46,948 nt of DNA. Origin: Erysipelotrichaceae bacterium. GTDB lineage: Bacteria > Bacillota_I > Bacilli_A > Culicoidibacterales > Culicoidibacteraceae. Position 1 is the first letter of the stretch. Each line of letters begins with the position of its first letter. A program made the position numbers and the translations under genes. The notes under the pieces are model-generated. The model did not search any database and was not told the origin of the DNA. It was given only the letters and a program-made list of their open reading frames with translations. This document shows, in pieces, positions 18,341 to 29,892 of this stretch. The stretch lies in contig BHER01000002.1 in assembly GCA_003864555.1 (NCBI GenBank), forward strand, positions 1 through 46,948, written 5' to 3'.

Positions 18341-18880
18341 ATGAAACCGGACAAAGAGTTTACAAAACTAGCAATTGGAGGATATGATCCTGAAGAAGTG
18401 GATCCATATATTCAAAAATTGGAAAAGTTATTAAGCGTGGAGGCAAAAGTTCAACCAAGCAGACCAGAAATTCCTAAGGATTTTTTACAAGAGTTTCAGT
18501 CCATTCAAGGGGAATTAAAAGGTTATAAAGAAATTGAAATGACTTTACGTGATGCCTTGGAGGCAGCACATAAAGCAACACTTGATATTCAAGAGGTTGT
18601 TGACCAAGAAGCAAGGCATATTTTGTATGAGGCAAATAAGAATGCGGATGATATCATCCAACAAGCATTAGAACAATCAATATCAGCACTAAACTACATC
18701 AAAAAAATGAGGGTAGATGCGCGGGTATTTCAAAAACGTTTTAAAATCTTACTTGCTGCCCAAAATGAATTTTCAGATACTAATCTCTGGGATGAAGTTT
18801 TGGCACCAATCGAGCCATATGATGTCATAAAAATTAATACAATTGACGATATTTTAAATGATGTTGATGAAAACGAGTAA
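18341..18880 (+). CDS. divIVA: DivIVA-family coiled-coil protein
   Basis: 179 residues. The N-terminal lipid-binding module is recognisable in FTKLAIGGYDPEEVDPYIQKL, followed by a long helical coiled-coil region (about residues 60-145) and an acidic tail. DivIVA proteins bind negatively curved membrane at septa and poles and recruit division or growth factors. The Phe-Arg pair that inserts into membrane in Bacillus DivIVA (SFRGYD) is replaced by Ile-Gly (AIGGYD), so the membrane contact may differ; a GpsB/SepIVA-like relative is possible. It is the last gene before the ileS leader, the standard position. Confidence 0.87.
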   Translation: MKPDKEFTKLAIGGYDPEEVDPYIQKLEKLLSVEAKVQPSRPEIPKDFLQEFQSIQGELKGYKEIEMTLRDALEAAHKATLDIQEVVDQEARHILYEANKNADDIIQQALEQSISALNYIKKMRVDARVFQKRFKILLAAQNEFSDTNLWDEVLAPIEPYDVIKINTIDDILNDVDENE

Positions 18881-18889
18881 AATACCGAT

Positions 18890-19103
18890 ATTTTTACAGA
18901 GAACTAAAGTTGCTGAGATTTAGTGAAATATCCGTATTTGAAAATCAGTTTTGGAGTCTTGGGTGTGTAAATAACGCAGACCTCGCAGCGAAAGCTGTGT
19001 TAACAAAATGAAGTGCCAGAATAGTAATAATCTGGAATAAAGGTGGTACCGCGGGCATATGCTCGTCCTTTGTGTATTTAATACACAGAATGGGACTTTT
19101 TTT
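18890..19103 (+). promoter_or_regulatory. T-box riboswitch of ileS (isoleucine specifier)
   Basis: The leader contains the T-box core AAGGTGGTACCGCG (19040-19053), whose flanks can pair with TCGTCCTTT downstream to form the antiterminator. The competing terminator is the hairpin starting at GTCCTTTGTGTAT and closing with ATACACAGAATGGGAC, then seven T (19065-19103). In stem I, TTGAAAATCAG carries ATC at 18944-18946, placed as the isoleucine specifier codon, which agrees with the downstream gene. Uncharged tRNA-Ile should stabilise the antiterminator and switch ileS on. A weak promoter (TTGATG, 17 bases, GATATT at 18864-18892) may overlap the end of divIVA. Confidence 0.93.
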
Positions 19104-19128
19104 ATAAGAATAAAGGAGAGAAATAATA

Positions 19129-21891
19129 ATGGAGCTAAAACAGACACTATTGATGCCGAAAACTGCTTTCCCAATGCGCGGAAACTTACCAGTAAGAGAA
19201 CTCGATATCCAAGCATTTTGGAAGGAAATCGATTTATATAAAAAGATGCTAATAAAACGTGAAGATGCACAAGCTTTTGTTTTACATGATGGTCCACCCT
19301 ATGCAAATGGGAGCGTTCACATGGGGCATGCACTCAATAAGACAATTAAAGATTTTATTAACCGGTATAAATTGATGCAAGGATATCGTGTTGATTATAT
19401 CCAAGGGTGGGATACACATGGACTACCAATAGAGCAAGCTGTTACAAATAGTGGGATAAATCGTAAAGAGAAAAGCTTAGCAGAATTTAGAACAATTTGT
19501 ACGGAATATGCGCTTAAACAAGTAGAACAGCAGTCAACACAGTTTGAACGTATGGGGATATTTACCGATACGGATAAAAGATATTTAACGCTTGATCCTG
19601 AATATGAAGCGGAACAAATTCGCGTTTTTGGAAAAATGCTAGAAAAAGGGCTGATTTATAAGGGATTTAAGACAATTTATTGGTCTCCAACAAGTGAATC
19701 AGCATTAGCCGAAGCAGAAATTGAATACAAAGATAAAAAATCACCATCTATTTATGTAGCATTCCGTGTCGCAGATGGAAAGGGTATTTTAGATACTGAT
19801 ACCAATTTTATTATTTGGACAACAACACCTTGGACACTTCCAGGAAACTTAGCAATAGCATTAGCAGCAGATGTAGACTATGTTGTAGTTGAGACTGCGG
19901 GTAAAAAATATGTAGTAGCAGCTGACCTTTTAGAAGCATTAACTGTAAAATTTTCTTGGGAACAACCAGAAATTAAACAGACATTCAAAGGGAAACAATT
20001 AGAAGGTATTTTAACACAACATCCACTTTTCGACCGCTCATCCGTAGTTGTACTTGGAGACCATGTAACAACGGATGCAGGAACTGGGGTAGTACATACA
20101 GCACCAGGGCATGGGGAAGAAGATTTTGAGGTTGGGAAGAAATACAATCTTGGCGTAATTTGCCCAGTCGATGAAAAAGGTGTATTAACAGCAGAAGCAT
20201 ACCAATATGAAGGACTTTTTTATGAAAAAGCAAATAAAGTTATTGGCGAAGACTTAGAAAAACTTGGTGCATTGCTAAAACTTGAATTTATTGAGCATTC
20301 ATATCCACATGACTGGAGAACTAAAAAGCCAATTATTTACCGTGCAACAGATCAGTGGTTTGCCTCAATTGAGAAAATCCGCGAACTTTTATTAAGCGAA
20401 GTATATGCAACAGTATGGTTAATTCCATGGGGTAGCACAAGACTTGGGAATATGATTGCATCCCGTGGAGACTGGTGTATTTCACGCCAACGTGCCTGGG
20501 GGGTTCCAATCCCAATTATTTATACTGAGGATTTATTGCCAATTACTGATGTTTCTGTTGTAAATCATATTGCTGATTTATTTGAAAAATTTGGTTCTAA
20601 TATTTGGTTTGAAAAAGACGCAATTGATCTCTTACCTGCAAATTATAGTAATCTTGCAAGTCCAAATGGGATATTTACAAAAGAAACAGATATCATGGAT
20701 GTCTGGTTTGATTCAGGTTCATCCCATGCATATATCACAAAAAAATATGGTTTCACTTATCCTGTTGATATGTATTTTGAGGGTAGCGACCAGTATCGTG
20801 GTTGGTTTAATTCATCACTTATTACCGGAATTGCAACAACTGGAAAAGCACCATATAAATCGGTATTATCCCATGGGTTTGTCCTTGATGGTAAAGGTCA
20901 TAAAATGAGTAAATCTCTTGGAAATATCATTGATCCTTTGAAATTGACGAAAACATTTGGTGCAGATATTATTAGATTATGGGTTGCAAGTGTTGATTAT
21001 CAGGCGGATGTACGGATCTCGGATGAAATTTTAAAACAAGTAGCCGAAAGTTACCGTAAAATCCGGAATACCTACCGCTTTTTACTTGGAAATTTAGCAG
21101 AATTCACAACTGAAAATATTATTCCATATGAAGATTTAACGGAAGTTGATCAATATATGATGGCTGCATTTCAAGTGTATGTCAATAATATTACAACAGC
21201 AATTGATAGCTATAAATTTTCTGAAATTTTTAAAGAAACGATGCAGTTTGTATCCAATGAATTGAGTGCCTTTTACTTAGATTATGCCAAAGATATCTTG
21301 TATATTGAAGCAAAAGATTCGAAAAGACGCCAACAAGTTCAAACAGTGATTTACCATATCCTAACAGGGATGGTAAAATTATTAGCACCAATTATCCCAC
21401 ATACAAGTGAAGAAGTGTGGCAAGAATTACGAACAATCCCAGTTGCACATAATTTTGAATTGAGTGTTTTTGAAGCACTTTTACCAGAAGCAACACCACT
21501 CAGTGCCCAACAAATAGTATTACTTGCTGAATGGGAAAAATTTATGGCAATTCGTGGTGATGTATTACTTGCACTTGAAGAAGCACGAACAGCACTTATT
21601 GTTGGAAAATCATTAGAAGCTAAAATAACAATTCAAGCAACAGCAGAGATGCAGGCAATATTAGCTCGTCTTGCAAGTGATTTACCACGACTTTTCATCG
21701 TATCTAAAGTTGTTATTGGTGATCATGTGGAGGCGAAATCATATGCTACAGCGACAATTTTTGCTGAAGAGTATGCACACCCTACATGCCCAAGATGTTG
21801 GAATCGGTTTGAGGCAACAGAATTAAATGGCGAAGGTATCTGTAATCGTTGTGCCATCGTTGTTGCAAAAGTACGTGCAGAAAATAAATAA
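19129..21891 (+). CDS. ileS: Isoleucyl-tRNA synthetase
   Basis: Class I synthetase charging tRNA-Ile. The HIGH motif reads HMGH at about residues 64-67, in PYANGSVHMGHALNK, and KMSKS is at about 592-596. The CP1 editing domain that hydrolyses Val-tRNA-Ile lies between, with WTTTPWTLPGN and a HTAPGHGEEDF stretch. The C-terminus ends in a four-Cys zinc site (CPRCW...CNRC). At 920 residues it matches the Bacillus-type enzyme. Expression is controlled by the T-box upstream. It closes the division cluster on the plus strand and faces mgsA across a shared terminator. Confidence 0.98.
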   Translation: MELKQTLLMPKTAFPMRGNLPVRELDIQAFWKEIDLYKKMLIKREDAQAFVLHDGPPYANGSVHMGHALNKTIKDFINRYKLMQGYRVDYIQGWDTHGLPIEQAVTNSGINRKEKSLAEFRTICTEYALKQVEQQSTQFERMGIFTDTDKRYLTLDPEYEAEQIRVFGKMLEKGLIYKGFKTIYWSPTSESALAEAEIEYKDKKSPSIYVAFRVADGKGILDTDTNFIIWTTTPWTLPGNLAIALAADVDYVVVETAGKKYVVAADLLEALTVKFSWEQPEIKQTFKGKQLEGILTQHPLFDRSSVVVLGDHVTTDAGTGVVHTAPGHGEEDFEVGKKYNLGVICPVDEKGVLTAEAYQYEGLFYEKANKVIGEDLEKLGALLKLEFIEHSYPHDWRTKKPIIYRATDQWFASIEKIRELLLSEVYATVWLIPWGSTRLGNMIASRGDWCISRQRAWGVPIPIIYTEDLLPITDVSVVNHIADLFEKFGSNIWFEKDAIDLLPANYSNLASPNGIFTKETDIMDVWFDSGSSHAYITKKYGFTYPVDMYFEGSDQYRGWFNSSLITGIATTGKAPYKSVLSHGFVLDGKGHKMSKSLGNIIDPLKLTKTFGADIIRLWVASVDYQADVRISDEILKQVAESYRKIRNTYRFLLGNLAEFTTENIIPYEDLTEVDQYMMAAFQVYVNNITTAIDSYKFSEIFKETMQFVSNELSAFYLDYAKDILYIEAKDSKRRQQVQTVIYHILTGMVKLLAPIIPHTSEEVWQELRTIPVAHNFELSVFEALLPEATPLSAQQIVLLAEWEKFMAIRGDVLLALEEARTALIVGKSLEAKITIQATAEMQAILARLASDLPRLFIVSKVVIGDHVEAKSYATATIFAEEYAHPTCPRCWNRFEATELNGEGICNRCAIVVAKVRAENK

Positions 21892-21910
21892 TATAGCATG
21901 TAATTCCATC

Positions 21911-21960
21911 AAAAAAAGAGGATAGTTACACATAATAGTGCAATTATCCTTTTCTTTTTT
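21911..21960. terminator. Bidirectional terminator between ileS and mgsA
   Basis: AAAAAAGAGGATA and TATCCTTTTCTTTTTT form an A/T-flanked stem that reads as a terminator on both strands. On the minus strand the arm includes the last codons and stop of mgsA. Confidence 0.75.
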
Positions 21961-23179
21961 GATAAAAACGCTGAAATTGTTCTTCAAATTTCCCACTACG
22001 GTATTCTTTGGAGAAATCAAAAAAATGATATCCCTGCAATTTTTCAGGGAGATATTGATAAGAGTGCCAGGCCTTTTTATTACTGTAATCATAAAATTGT
22101 GTGCGGTCAATTGTGCGCAGTTTTAGAATTTCAGGGACTTCAAGCAGTCCACTTTTTTGAATGGTAGTCCGTGTAAGTGCAATGGCATCGGTTATTGTCC
22201 GTGATTTAGGTGAGAGTGCCAGTTCAACTGTAATATAGCCTAGAGGATATATTGCCTCAGGAAAACCAACCAACTCAGCTGCATGTGTTGCATCGAGGAC
22301 GCGTGAGCAGATAGCAGGATTCCCAAGTGCTACATCTTCAAAAGCAATGATAATAAGGCGACGAGAAATTTCACTGATATCATTATTTTCTGCTAGCCGC
22401 AGCAACCAATAAATAGCAGCATCAGCATCAGAACCACGAATAGATTTTTGTAATGCTGATAGAAGATCATAATGATTTTTGGTGTTATCTACTGCAAGAT
22501 GTGTTTTTTCATGGAGCAATTGGAGCTGGGTTGTTGTGATCTCGGGTGTTGTACTTGTAAAACACACTTCTTCTAAAGTATTGAGTGCAAAGCGAATATC
22601 GCCACCTGCAAGCGTTGCAATTGCACTTAGGGCATCGCCTGTAATCGTTTTATGTAAACTCTGCAGTAATGCATCTGTTGCAAGTGCCCGTTTTAGCGAG
22701 GATATGATGGCTTGGGTGGTGCAAGGCTCAAAGTAGTAAATACTAAGGCGACTGCGAATACTTGCAGGAAGCGAAGTATTTGGATGAACTGTGGTTAAAC
22801 CAAATAGAATAATTGCCCCACTTTCAATAACGGGTAGCAATAATTCTTGCTTATCTTTGCTTAAACGGTGGATTTCATCCATCACAACAATAAGGGGACT
22901 TTGCTGTGATTGTGTAATGGCATTGATAATATCTTGTTTTGCACAAAAAACAGCATTTAAATCAATAACAGGCAGTGTTGCATTTTTGACAAGAATGCGG
23001 GCAAAAGTAGTTTTCCCACTACCGCTTGGTCCGTAGAAAATAGCGGAACGGTAGAAATTATGTTCAACCATTGCTTTTAAAAAAGGGTATTTTTCATAAA
23101 GTGCAGTAATTCCGAAAAAAAGCTCAAATGCATCAGGGCGAATTCGCTCAGCAAGTGGCTGTGTTGATGTCTTATCCAT
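21944..23179 (-). CDS. rarA: Replication-associated AAA+ ATPase (MgsA/RarA/WHIP family)
   Basis: Clamp-loader-like ATPase that acts at stalled replication forks. The Walker A is GPSGSGKTT at residues 50-58, Walker B DEIH at 101-104, and LPASIRSRLS is the sensor/arginine-finger region. The C-terminal MgsA tetramerisation domain is visible in KSIRGSDADAAIYWLLRL, ISRRLIIIAFEDVALGNP and the late LPEKLQGYHFF. The usual GQ in the N-terminal ARPxxLxxxxGQ is replaced by FFGIT, a mild divergence. At 411 residues the length is standard. It is one of three minus-strand genes; an AAGGAG site precedes the start. In Bacillus it also neighbours mnmA. Confidence 0.93.
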   Translation of the reverse strand: MDKTSTQPLAERIRPDAFELFFGITALYEKYPFLKAMVEHNFYRSAIFYGPSGSGKTTFARILVKNATLPVIDLNAVFCAKQDIINAITQSQQSPLIVVMDEIHRLSKDKQELLLPVIESGAIILFGLTTVHPNTSLPASIRSRLSIYYFEPCTTQAIISSLKRALATDALLQSLHKTITGDALSAIATLAGGDIRFALNTLEEVCFTSTTPEITTTQLQLLHEKTHLAVDNTKNHYDLLSALQKSIRGSDADAAIYWLLRLAENNDISEISRRLIIIAFEDVALGNPAICSRVLDATHAAELVGFPEAIYPLGYITVELALSPKSRTITDAIALTRTTIQKSGLLEVPEILKLRTIDRTQFYDYSNKKAWHSYQYLPEKLQGYHFFDFSKEYRSGKFEEQFQRFYQKRKG

Positions 23180-23277
23180 GAGGTAACTCCTTTATATTTA
23201 CGATACTTCATATTATACACCACAAAAGCGGAAAATTAAAAAAAATCAGCTTTTTAGAGTGAAAATTATGGATATAA

Positions 23278-24528
<1,251 letters not shown>

Positions 24529-24569
24529 TTCTAAAGTGGAAAAACATAATTTGAAAGGAGGAGAAAAAA

Positions 24570-26891
24570 ATGGAACATCTTGAGATTGAAGCAGAATTTT
24601 TGCAACAAATTTTTTTCTCGGACGACTCAAATTACTATATTATTCGTGCCAAAGTCTTACAACAAGTTCTCAATTTTGAAATTGGCGAAACGATAACAAT
24701 AACGGGTAACTTTCATGAACTACAGTTAAATCACCAGTATGCGTTTCAAGGCAATATAAGTGAGCATGCCAAATATGGTCAACAATTTCAGGCAATAAGC
24801 TTCTATGAAATCATGCCAAAGCAACGAGATAGCGTCTTACAATTTTTGAAAAACTTGAAAATTCCCGGAATTGGTCAAAAGACAATCGAAGGTCTTTATG
24901 AATTTCTAGGAGAAGATATGCTTGAAAAAATTGCTCATGGTGGGATAGCAGTTTTTGCAGGGTTTACCGGTACAAGGTGGAACCGCGAAAAAGCAACAAG
25001 TTTAAAACTTGCAATTGACGAACAGTCCGCAATGAAAAAATATTTTTTTGAATTAATCCAATATGGATTTCCAGCACATATTGTTGCACAATTACATGAG
25101 CATTATGGCGAGGATTTACCAGTTATTATTCAAACAAACTGCTATAAATTACTAGAAGATTTTGATGGAATTAGCATTCGCACACTAGATGATATTGTAA
25201 AAGAGCATTTTCCAAAACAGATAGAATATCGCATGAAGTATGCAATTGTCTATTATATGAAAAATATTATGTATCGGAGCGGAAATAGTGTTGGGACACT
25301 TGATATGCTTGAGCAGGAAATTCGTAAAGATCGGTTTTCAATATTCAATGAAGAAGCATTACTAGAAGGTGTTGCAGCCCTTATTGTCCAAAAAAAAATC
25401 TACCAAGTTGAAAATGGCTTAATGCTGGATTATTTTTATGTCTGTGAACAGCAAATTGCGATGCGTCTTAAAATGATTTTAGCAGAAGATGCACAACATA
25501 AAAAATATCTCCATCATATTGAGCTCTATATTAAGCAATGTGAAGAACGCTTTGGTATTGCATATGATGCTAGCCAAAAAGAGGCAATCAATGCAGCATT
25601 TTCAGTAGCTATTTTTCTATTAACTGGTGGACCAGGAACGGGGAAAACAACAATTATTCGTACAGTTCTTGAAATATATATGCTCTTAGAAAAATCAGGG
25701 AAAGTCACGGAGGAACAATTAGAAAAAAAAATTATGCTTCTTGCACCAACTGGGAGGGCAGCACAGCGTATGCAGGATGCAACGCTTTTTCCAGCGAAGA
25801 CTATTCATAGTTTTTTAGGTTGGGATAAGCATAAAAATAGTTATCGATACAATGATAATAACCCTAAAAGTGATGTCGAATTTGTTATTTTAGATGAAGC
25901 ATCGATGATTGATATGTGGCTTATGAATGCTTTGCTTAAAGCATTGCCAAATCTCAAACATTTAATTATTGTGGGTGACAAAAACCAATTGCCATCGGTT
26001 TCAAGTGGACAAGTATTTAGTGATTTACTATCTTCTCCAAGCATAGCTAACATCGCACTCAATAAAATTTTCAGACAGAAAAAAAACTCAACAATAATTG
26101 ATGTTGCAAGTACAATAAATAGAGGTGAGTACAGTGATGTGCTCTTTCAGCAATCTTCTGATTATAGCTTTTTAGAAATCAGCCCACAACAGATATTAAT
26201 TGCTCTGGAAAAAATATGCCAAAATGCCTTAAAAAAAGGCTATGATATGAATCAAATCCAAATTTTAGCGCCAATATACAAAGGGATTGTTGGTATAGAT
26301 GCGATAAACCAGCATTTACAGCAGTTCTTTAATCCTAATACATATGAGCCGGATGCATGCTATTTTCAAAATGACACAGTTTTCTTTTTGCCGAATGATA
26401 AAATTATCCAGTTAAAAAATATGCCTGATTTTGATGTCTATAATGGTGATATTGGGAGAATCGACTCAATTGAGAAAATATCCGAAAAGCAATATGAAGT
26501 CGTAATCGATTTTGGTGGGAATTTTGTCATTTACTCAAATGAAGAGATGAAACTTATCCGCCATGCTTACTGCATTTCAGTACATAAATCACAAGGAAGC
26601 GAGTTTCCAATTGTGATTATGCCAATGTTTTTTCAATATTCAATTATGCTCTATCGCCAATTGCTTTATACAGGTGCATCCCGTGCGAAGCATTCACTTG
26701 TCATGATTGGTCAAAAACAGGCGTTGATAGAATCAATTCGCAATGATCGTGAAAATATGAGGCTAACGCATCTAAAAGCGCTATTTGATGATGTGGGGAC
26801 AAATATTGAAGTTAAGAGCATTGAGGAGGCACTAAAACTAGGTATTCTTGGTGAAAATACAGAAGGGATGACGCCTTTTGATTTTCTATAA
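24570..26891 (+). CDS. recD2: ATP-dependent DNA helicase RecD2 (YrrC)
   Basis: Superfamily 1B 5'-3' helicase found in bacteria without RecBC, active in DNA repair and fork progression. An N-terminal region with helix-hairpin-helix character (IPGIGQKTIEGLYEFLG) distinguishes RecD2 from RecD. The helicase core has Walker A GGPGTGKTT (about 353-361), Q/motif Ia LLAPTGRAAQRM, Walker B-type LDEASMID, GDKNQLPSV, and motif VI region AYCISVHKSQGSEF and YTGASRAK. At 773 residues it has normal length. A strong GAAAGGAGGAG precedes the ATG. It sits between mnmA and alaS as in Bacillus. Confidence 0.95.
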   Translation: MEHLEIEAEFLQQIFFSDDSNYYIIRAKVLQQVLNFEIGETITITGNFHELQLNHQYAFQGNISEHAKYGQQFQAISFYEIMPKQRDSVLQFLKNLKIPGIGQKTIEGLYEFLGEDMLEKIAHGGIAVFAGFTGTRWNREKATSLKLAIDEQSAMKKYFFELIQYGFPAHIVAQLHEHYGEDLPVIIQTNCYKLLEDFDGISIRTLDDIVKEHFPKQIEYRMKYAIVYYMKNIMYRSGNSVGTLDMLEQEIRKDRFSIFNEEALLEGVAALIVQKKIYQVENGLMLDYFYVCEQQIAMRLKMILAEDAQHKKYLHHIELYIKQCEERFGIAYDASQKEAINAAFSVAIFLLTGGPGTGKTTIIRTVLEIYMLLEKSGKVTEEQLEKKIMLLAPTGRAAQRMQDATLFPAKTIHSFLGWDKHKNSYRYNDNNPKSDVEFVILDEASMIDMWLMNALLKALPNLKHLIIVGDKNQLPSVSSGQVFSDLLSSPSIANIALNKIFRQKKNSTIIDVASTINRGEYSDVLFQQSSDYSFLEISPQQILIALEKICQNALKKGYDMNQIQILAPIYKGIVGIDAINQHLQQFFNPNTYEPDACYFQNDTVFFLPNDKIIQLKNMPDFDVYNGDIGRIDSIEKISEKQYEVVIDFGGNFVIYSNEEMKLIRHAYCISVHKSQGSEFPIVIMPMFFQYSIMLYRQLLYTGASRAKHSLVMIGQKQALIESIRNDRENMRLTHLKALFDDVGTNIEVKSIEEALKLGILGENTEGMTPFDFL

Positions 26892-26944
26892 AAAAAATAA
26901 TAGGAGTTTCCCACAAAAACATGGGAAAATTTGAAGGGAAATGT

Positions 26945-26950
26945 TATAAT
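26945..26950 (+). promoter_or_regulatory. Candidate -10 box for alaS
   Basis: TATAAT in the 100-base recD2-alaS gap. A small inverted repeat, TTTCCCA...TGGGAAA (26907-26927), lies just upstream and could be a weak recD2 terminator or overlap a poor -35. No T-box is present. Confidence 0.4.
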
Positions 26951-26991
26951 AAAACATACATTTAAACAAAAAAAAGGAGCGAAAGCAGCAG

Positions 26992-29619
26992 ATGAAGTAT
27001 AGAACGAGTACAGAAATTAGACAACTATTCTTAGATTTTTTTGTGACAAAGGGGCATGTAATAGAACCAAGCAGCCCTCTGGTCCCAATAAATGACCCAT
27101 CACTGCTATGGATAAATAGTGGTGTTGCCGCTTTAAAAAAATATTTTGATGGAAGCGAAATACCAAATTCACTTCGAATCGTGAATGCACAAAAATCATT
27201 GCGTGCAAATGATATTGAGAATGTTGGGGTAACTGCACGCCATCACACACTTTTTGAAATGCTTGGGAACTTTTCAATTGGAGACTATTTCCGAAAAGAT
27301 GCCATCCACTATGGTTGGGAATTTTTGACATCAGAAAACTGGGTTGGATTTCCAAAAGAAAAATTGTATGTGACAGTCTATCCTGGTGATGATGAAACAT
27401 ATAATATCTGGAAAAACGAGATTGGATTATCGGCAGATCACATCGTGATGTGTGAAGATAATTTTTGGGAAATTGGTGAGGGACCATGTGGACCGTGTAC
27501 AGAGATTTTCTATGACCGTGGAGCAGTATTTAATAGTACAGCAACCGAAGATGAACTATATGTGGGGGGAGAAAATGACCGCTATATCGAGATATGGAAT
27601 ATCGTATTCTCACAGTATAATTCAAAGCAGGGTGTAGCACGCGCACAGTACCAAGAATTACCAACAAAGAATATTGATACAGGTATGGGACTTGAAAGAA
27701 TGGTCTCAATTATACAAGGTGGGAACACAAATTTTGAAACAGATTTATTTTTACCAATCATTGGCCAAATTGAAGCACTCTCGGGCATTGAGTATGCAAC
27801 AGCAACAGCTGAGCAAATTATTGCATTCAAATTAATTTCTGATCATATCCGAGCTGTCGTTTTTGCAATAGCGGATGGAGCTTTACCCTCAAATGAGGGG
27901 CGCGGTTATGTTATCCGTCGCTTACTTAGAAGAGCTTCACGATTTGCAAAAAAATTAGGTGTAAGTAAACCCTTCCTATTTAATTTAACTGATATCATTG
28001 TTGATGTTATGGGGGGCTACTATGGATATCTTTATAGTAAAGTTACAATGATCAAAAAAGTTATTTTTTCAGAAGAAGAAAAATTTCTCACAACACTGAA
28101 TGAAGGTGAGAAAAAACTCATAGAGCTTTTAAACAAAACAACAGGAACAATACTTGCAGGAGAAGCAGCATTTACATTGTATGATACATATGGCTTCCCA
28201 ATTGAACTGACAATTGAGTGTGCAGCAGAAGCGGGATACGAAGTCGATAAAATTCAGTTTTTTGAGCATATGCAATTACAAAAACAACGTGCACGTGCTG
28301 CACGAGTTGTTGGAGAATCGATGCAGATTCAAGGTGATGTGTTAGCAAATTTTAAAAATACGAGTATCTTTGTTGGGTATGAAAACTTTGAAGTGCTGAC
28401 AAAAGTACTGCTAATTCTCAAAGACAGCATGGCTGTAATGGAATTACTACCGACAGAAAAAGCAGTGGTTATTTTAGAAAAAACGCCATTTTATGCTGAA
28501 AGTGGTGGACAGATTTATGATAGTGGCACACTTGTAAGTGATCGTAGTGTTATCCGCGTCCGATCTGTCAAAAAAGCACCAAATGGCCAATTTTTACATG
28601 AAGTAGAAGTAATTGAGGGACGTTTAGATTTTGAAACAGAGTATACAGCAATCATTGATATTAATCAGCGAAAAGCAATCCAAAAAAACCATACTGCAAC
28701 ACATTTACTCCAAAAAGCATTGAGAAGTATCGTTGGAAAACATGTAGAACAAGCAGGATCAAGTGTTGATTCTAAAAGACTGCGTTTCGATTTCAGCCAT
28801 TTTGAAGCGGTAACGCCAAGCCAATTGCAAAAAATTGAGCAAAAAGTAAATGAGATGATTTGGGAATCTGCCCAAGTTATAACAGAGGTTCTCCCAATTT
28901 CTGAGGCCAAAAACCGTGGAGCAATGGCATTATTTGGAGAGAAATATGGCGAAGTTGTTCGTGTTGTTATGGCATTAGATAGTATTGAGCTATGTGGGGG
29001 AACACATGTGAGTAATACTGCTGAAATCGGGATTTTTAAGATTATTTCAGAAAGTGGTATTGGATCGGGTGTTCGGAGAATTGAGGCCTATACATCCAAA
29101 GCAGCATTTGGTTATTTGAAAGAATATGAGCAAATCGTCAATGATGTACAAATAGCCTTCAAGCGCAAAGCAAAAGAAGATATTCTCGAGTTTGCTAAAA
29201 GTACTTTGAAAAAAGTAAAAGAACTGGAAACAACAATCAAAGCAACAGAGAAAACAATGGTCTCACAAAAAATCGTAAAAGCTTTGGAACAGGAAACTGC
29301 AAAAAATAAAGCTGGAGATATAACAACAGTAGAAATGGAATTTGCCAACACTACTATCCAAGATTTGAAATCATATATCGATATTATTAAAGAGCGTGCC
29401 ACAACATATACAGTCGTTTTAGTAGGCTATGAGGCACACAAAACAAATATCGTGATTGCAAGTTCAAAAGATTGTGTAGAGCAATACAATGCTAAGTTGC
29501 GCATTCAGAAACTGAATACAGCAATTGGAAGCCGTGGAGGCGGGAAACCTGAAATTGCACAGGCAAGTATTGATGAAATAATACCTGCAGCAGAGATTTT
29601 CACATTAGCTTTAAAATAA
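26992..29619 (+). CDS. alaS: Alanyl-tRNA synthetase
   Basis: Class II synthetase charging tRNA-Ala. The catalytic domain starts with the typical RTSTEIRQLFLDFF and SPLVP, followed by RIVNAQKSLRANDIENVG and HHTLFEMLGNFSIGDYF. The editing domain retains all four zinc or catalytic positions: HTATH (about residue 567) and CGGTH (about 668). The C-Ala region ends with SRGGGKPEIAQ. At 875 residues it has the usual length. It leads a run of closely spaced genes (ireB, ruvX, DUF1292, mltG) that matches the order in Bacillus. Confidence 0.97.
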   Translation: MKYRTSTEIRQLFLDFFVTKGHVIEPSSPLVPINDPSLLWINSGVAALKKYFDGSEIPNSLRIVNAQKSLRANDIENVGVTARHHTLFEMLGNFSIGDYFRKDAIHYGWEFLTSENWVGFPKEKLYVTVYPGDDETYNIWKNEIGLSADHIVMCEDNFWEIGEGPCGPCTEIFYDRGAVFNSTATEDELYVGGENDRYIEIWNIVFSQYNSKQGVARAQYQELPTKNIDTGMGLERMVSIIQGGNTNFETDLFLPIIGQIEALSGIEYATATAEQIIAFKLISDHIRAVVFAIADGALPSNEGRGYVIRRLLRRASRFAKKLGVSKPFLFNLTDIIVDVMGGYYGYLYSKVTMIKKVIFSEEEKFLTTLNEGEKKLIELLNKTTGTILAGEAAFTLYDTYGFPIELTIECAAEAGYEVDKIQFFEHMQLQKQRARAARVVGESMQIQGDVLANFKNTSIFVGYENFEVLTKVLLILKDSMAVMELLPTEKAVVILEKTPFYAESGGQIYDSGTLVSDRSVIRVRSVKKAPNGQFLHEVEVIEGRLDFETEYTAIIDINQRKAIQKNHTATHLLQKALRSIVGKHVEQAGSSVDSKRLRFDFSHFEAVTPSQLQKIEQKVNEMIWESAQVITEVLPISEAKNRGAMALFGEKYGEVVRVVMALDSIELCGGTHVSNTAEIGIFKIISESGIGSGVRRIEAYTSKAAFGYLKEYEQIVNDVQIAFKRKAKEDILEFAKSTLKKVKELETTIKATEKTMVSQKIVKALEQETAKNKAGDITTVEMEFANTTIQDLKSYIDIIKERATTYTVVLVGYEAHKTNIVIASSKDCVEQYNAKLRIQKLNTAIGSRGGGKPEIAQASIDEIIPAAEIFTLALK

Positions 29620-29638
29620 AGAGAGATGAGGAATTAAG

Positions 29639-29890
29639 ATGAGTTTAGATAAAACAATCCAGTTTAATGTAAGTGAATTAAAAAGTGATGATACACGGGA
29701 AATTTTACATTCAGTTTACCATACACTTGAAAATAAAAACTATGATGCCATTGAACAAATTATGGGGTATCTCCTTTCAGGAGACCCAGCATATATTCCA
29801 AGACATAATGATGCACGTAATTTGATTAGAAGAATAAATCGAGATGAAATAATCAAAGAATTACTAAGAGTATATCTGCAAGGAGAATAG
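29639..29890 (+). CDS. ireB: IreB family regulatory phosphoprotein (UPF0297)
   Basis: Small 83-residue protein with the family start DKTIQFNV and the core [46 protein letters not shown]. In Enterococcus IreB is phosphorylated on N-terminal threonines by the PASTA kinase IreK and affects cephalosporin resistance and cell-envelope homeostasis; a threonine is present at residue 6. It lies 19 bases after alaS and two bases before ruvX, the conserved position. Kinase control here is inferred from the family. Confidence 0.93.
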   Translation: MSLDKTIQFNVSELKSDDTREILHSVYHTLENKNYDAIEQIMGYLLSGDPAYIPRHNDARNLIRRINRDEIIKELLRVYLQGE

Positions 29891-29892
29891 AG

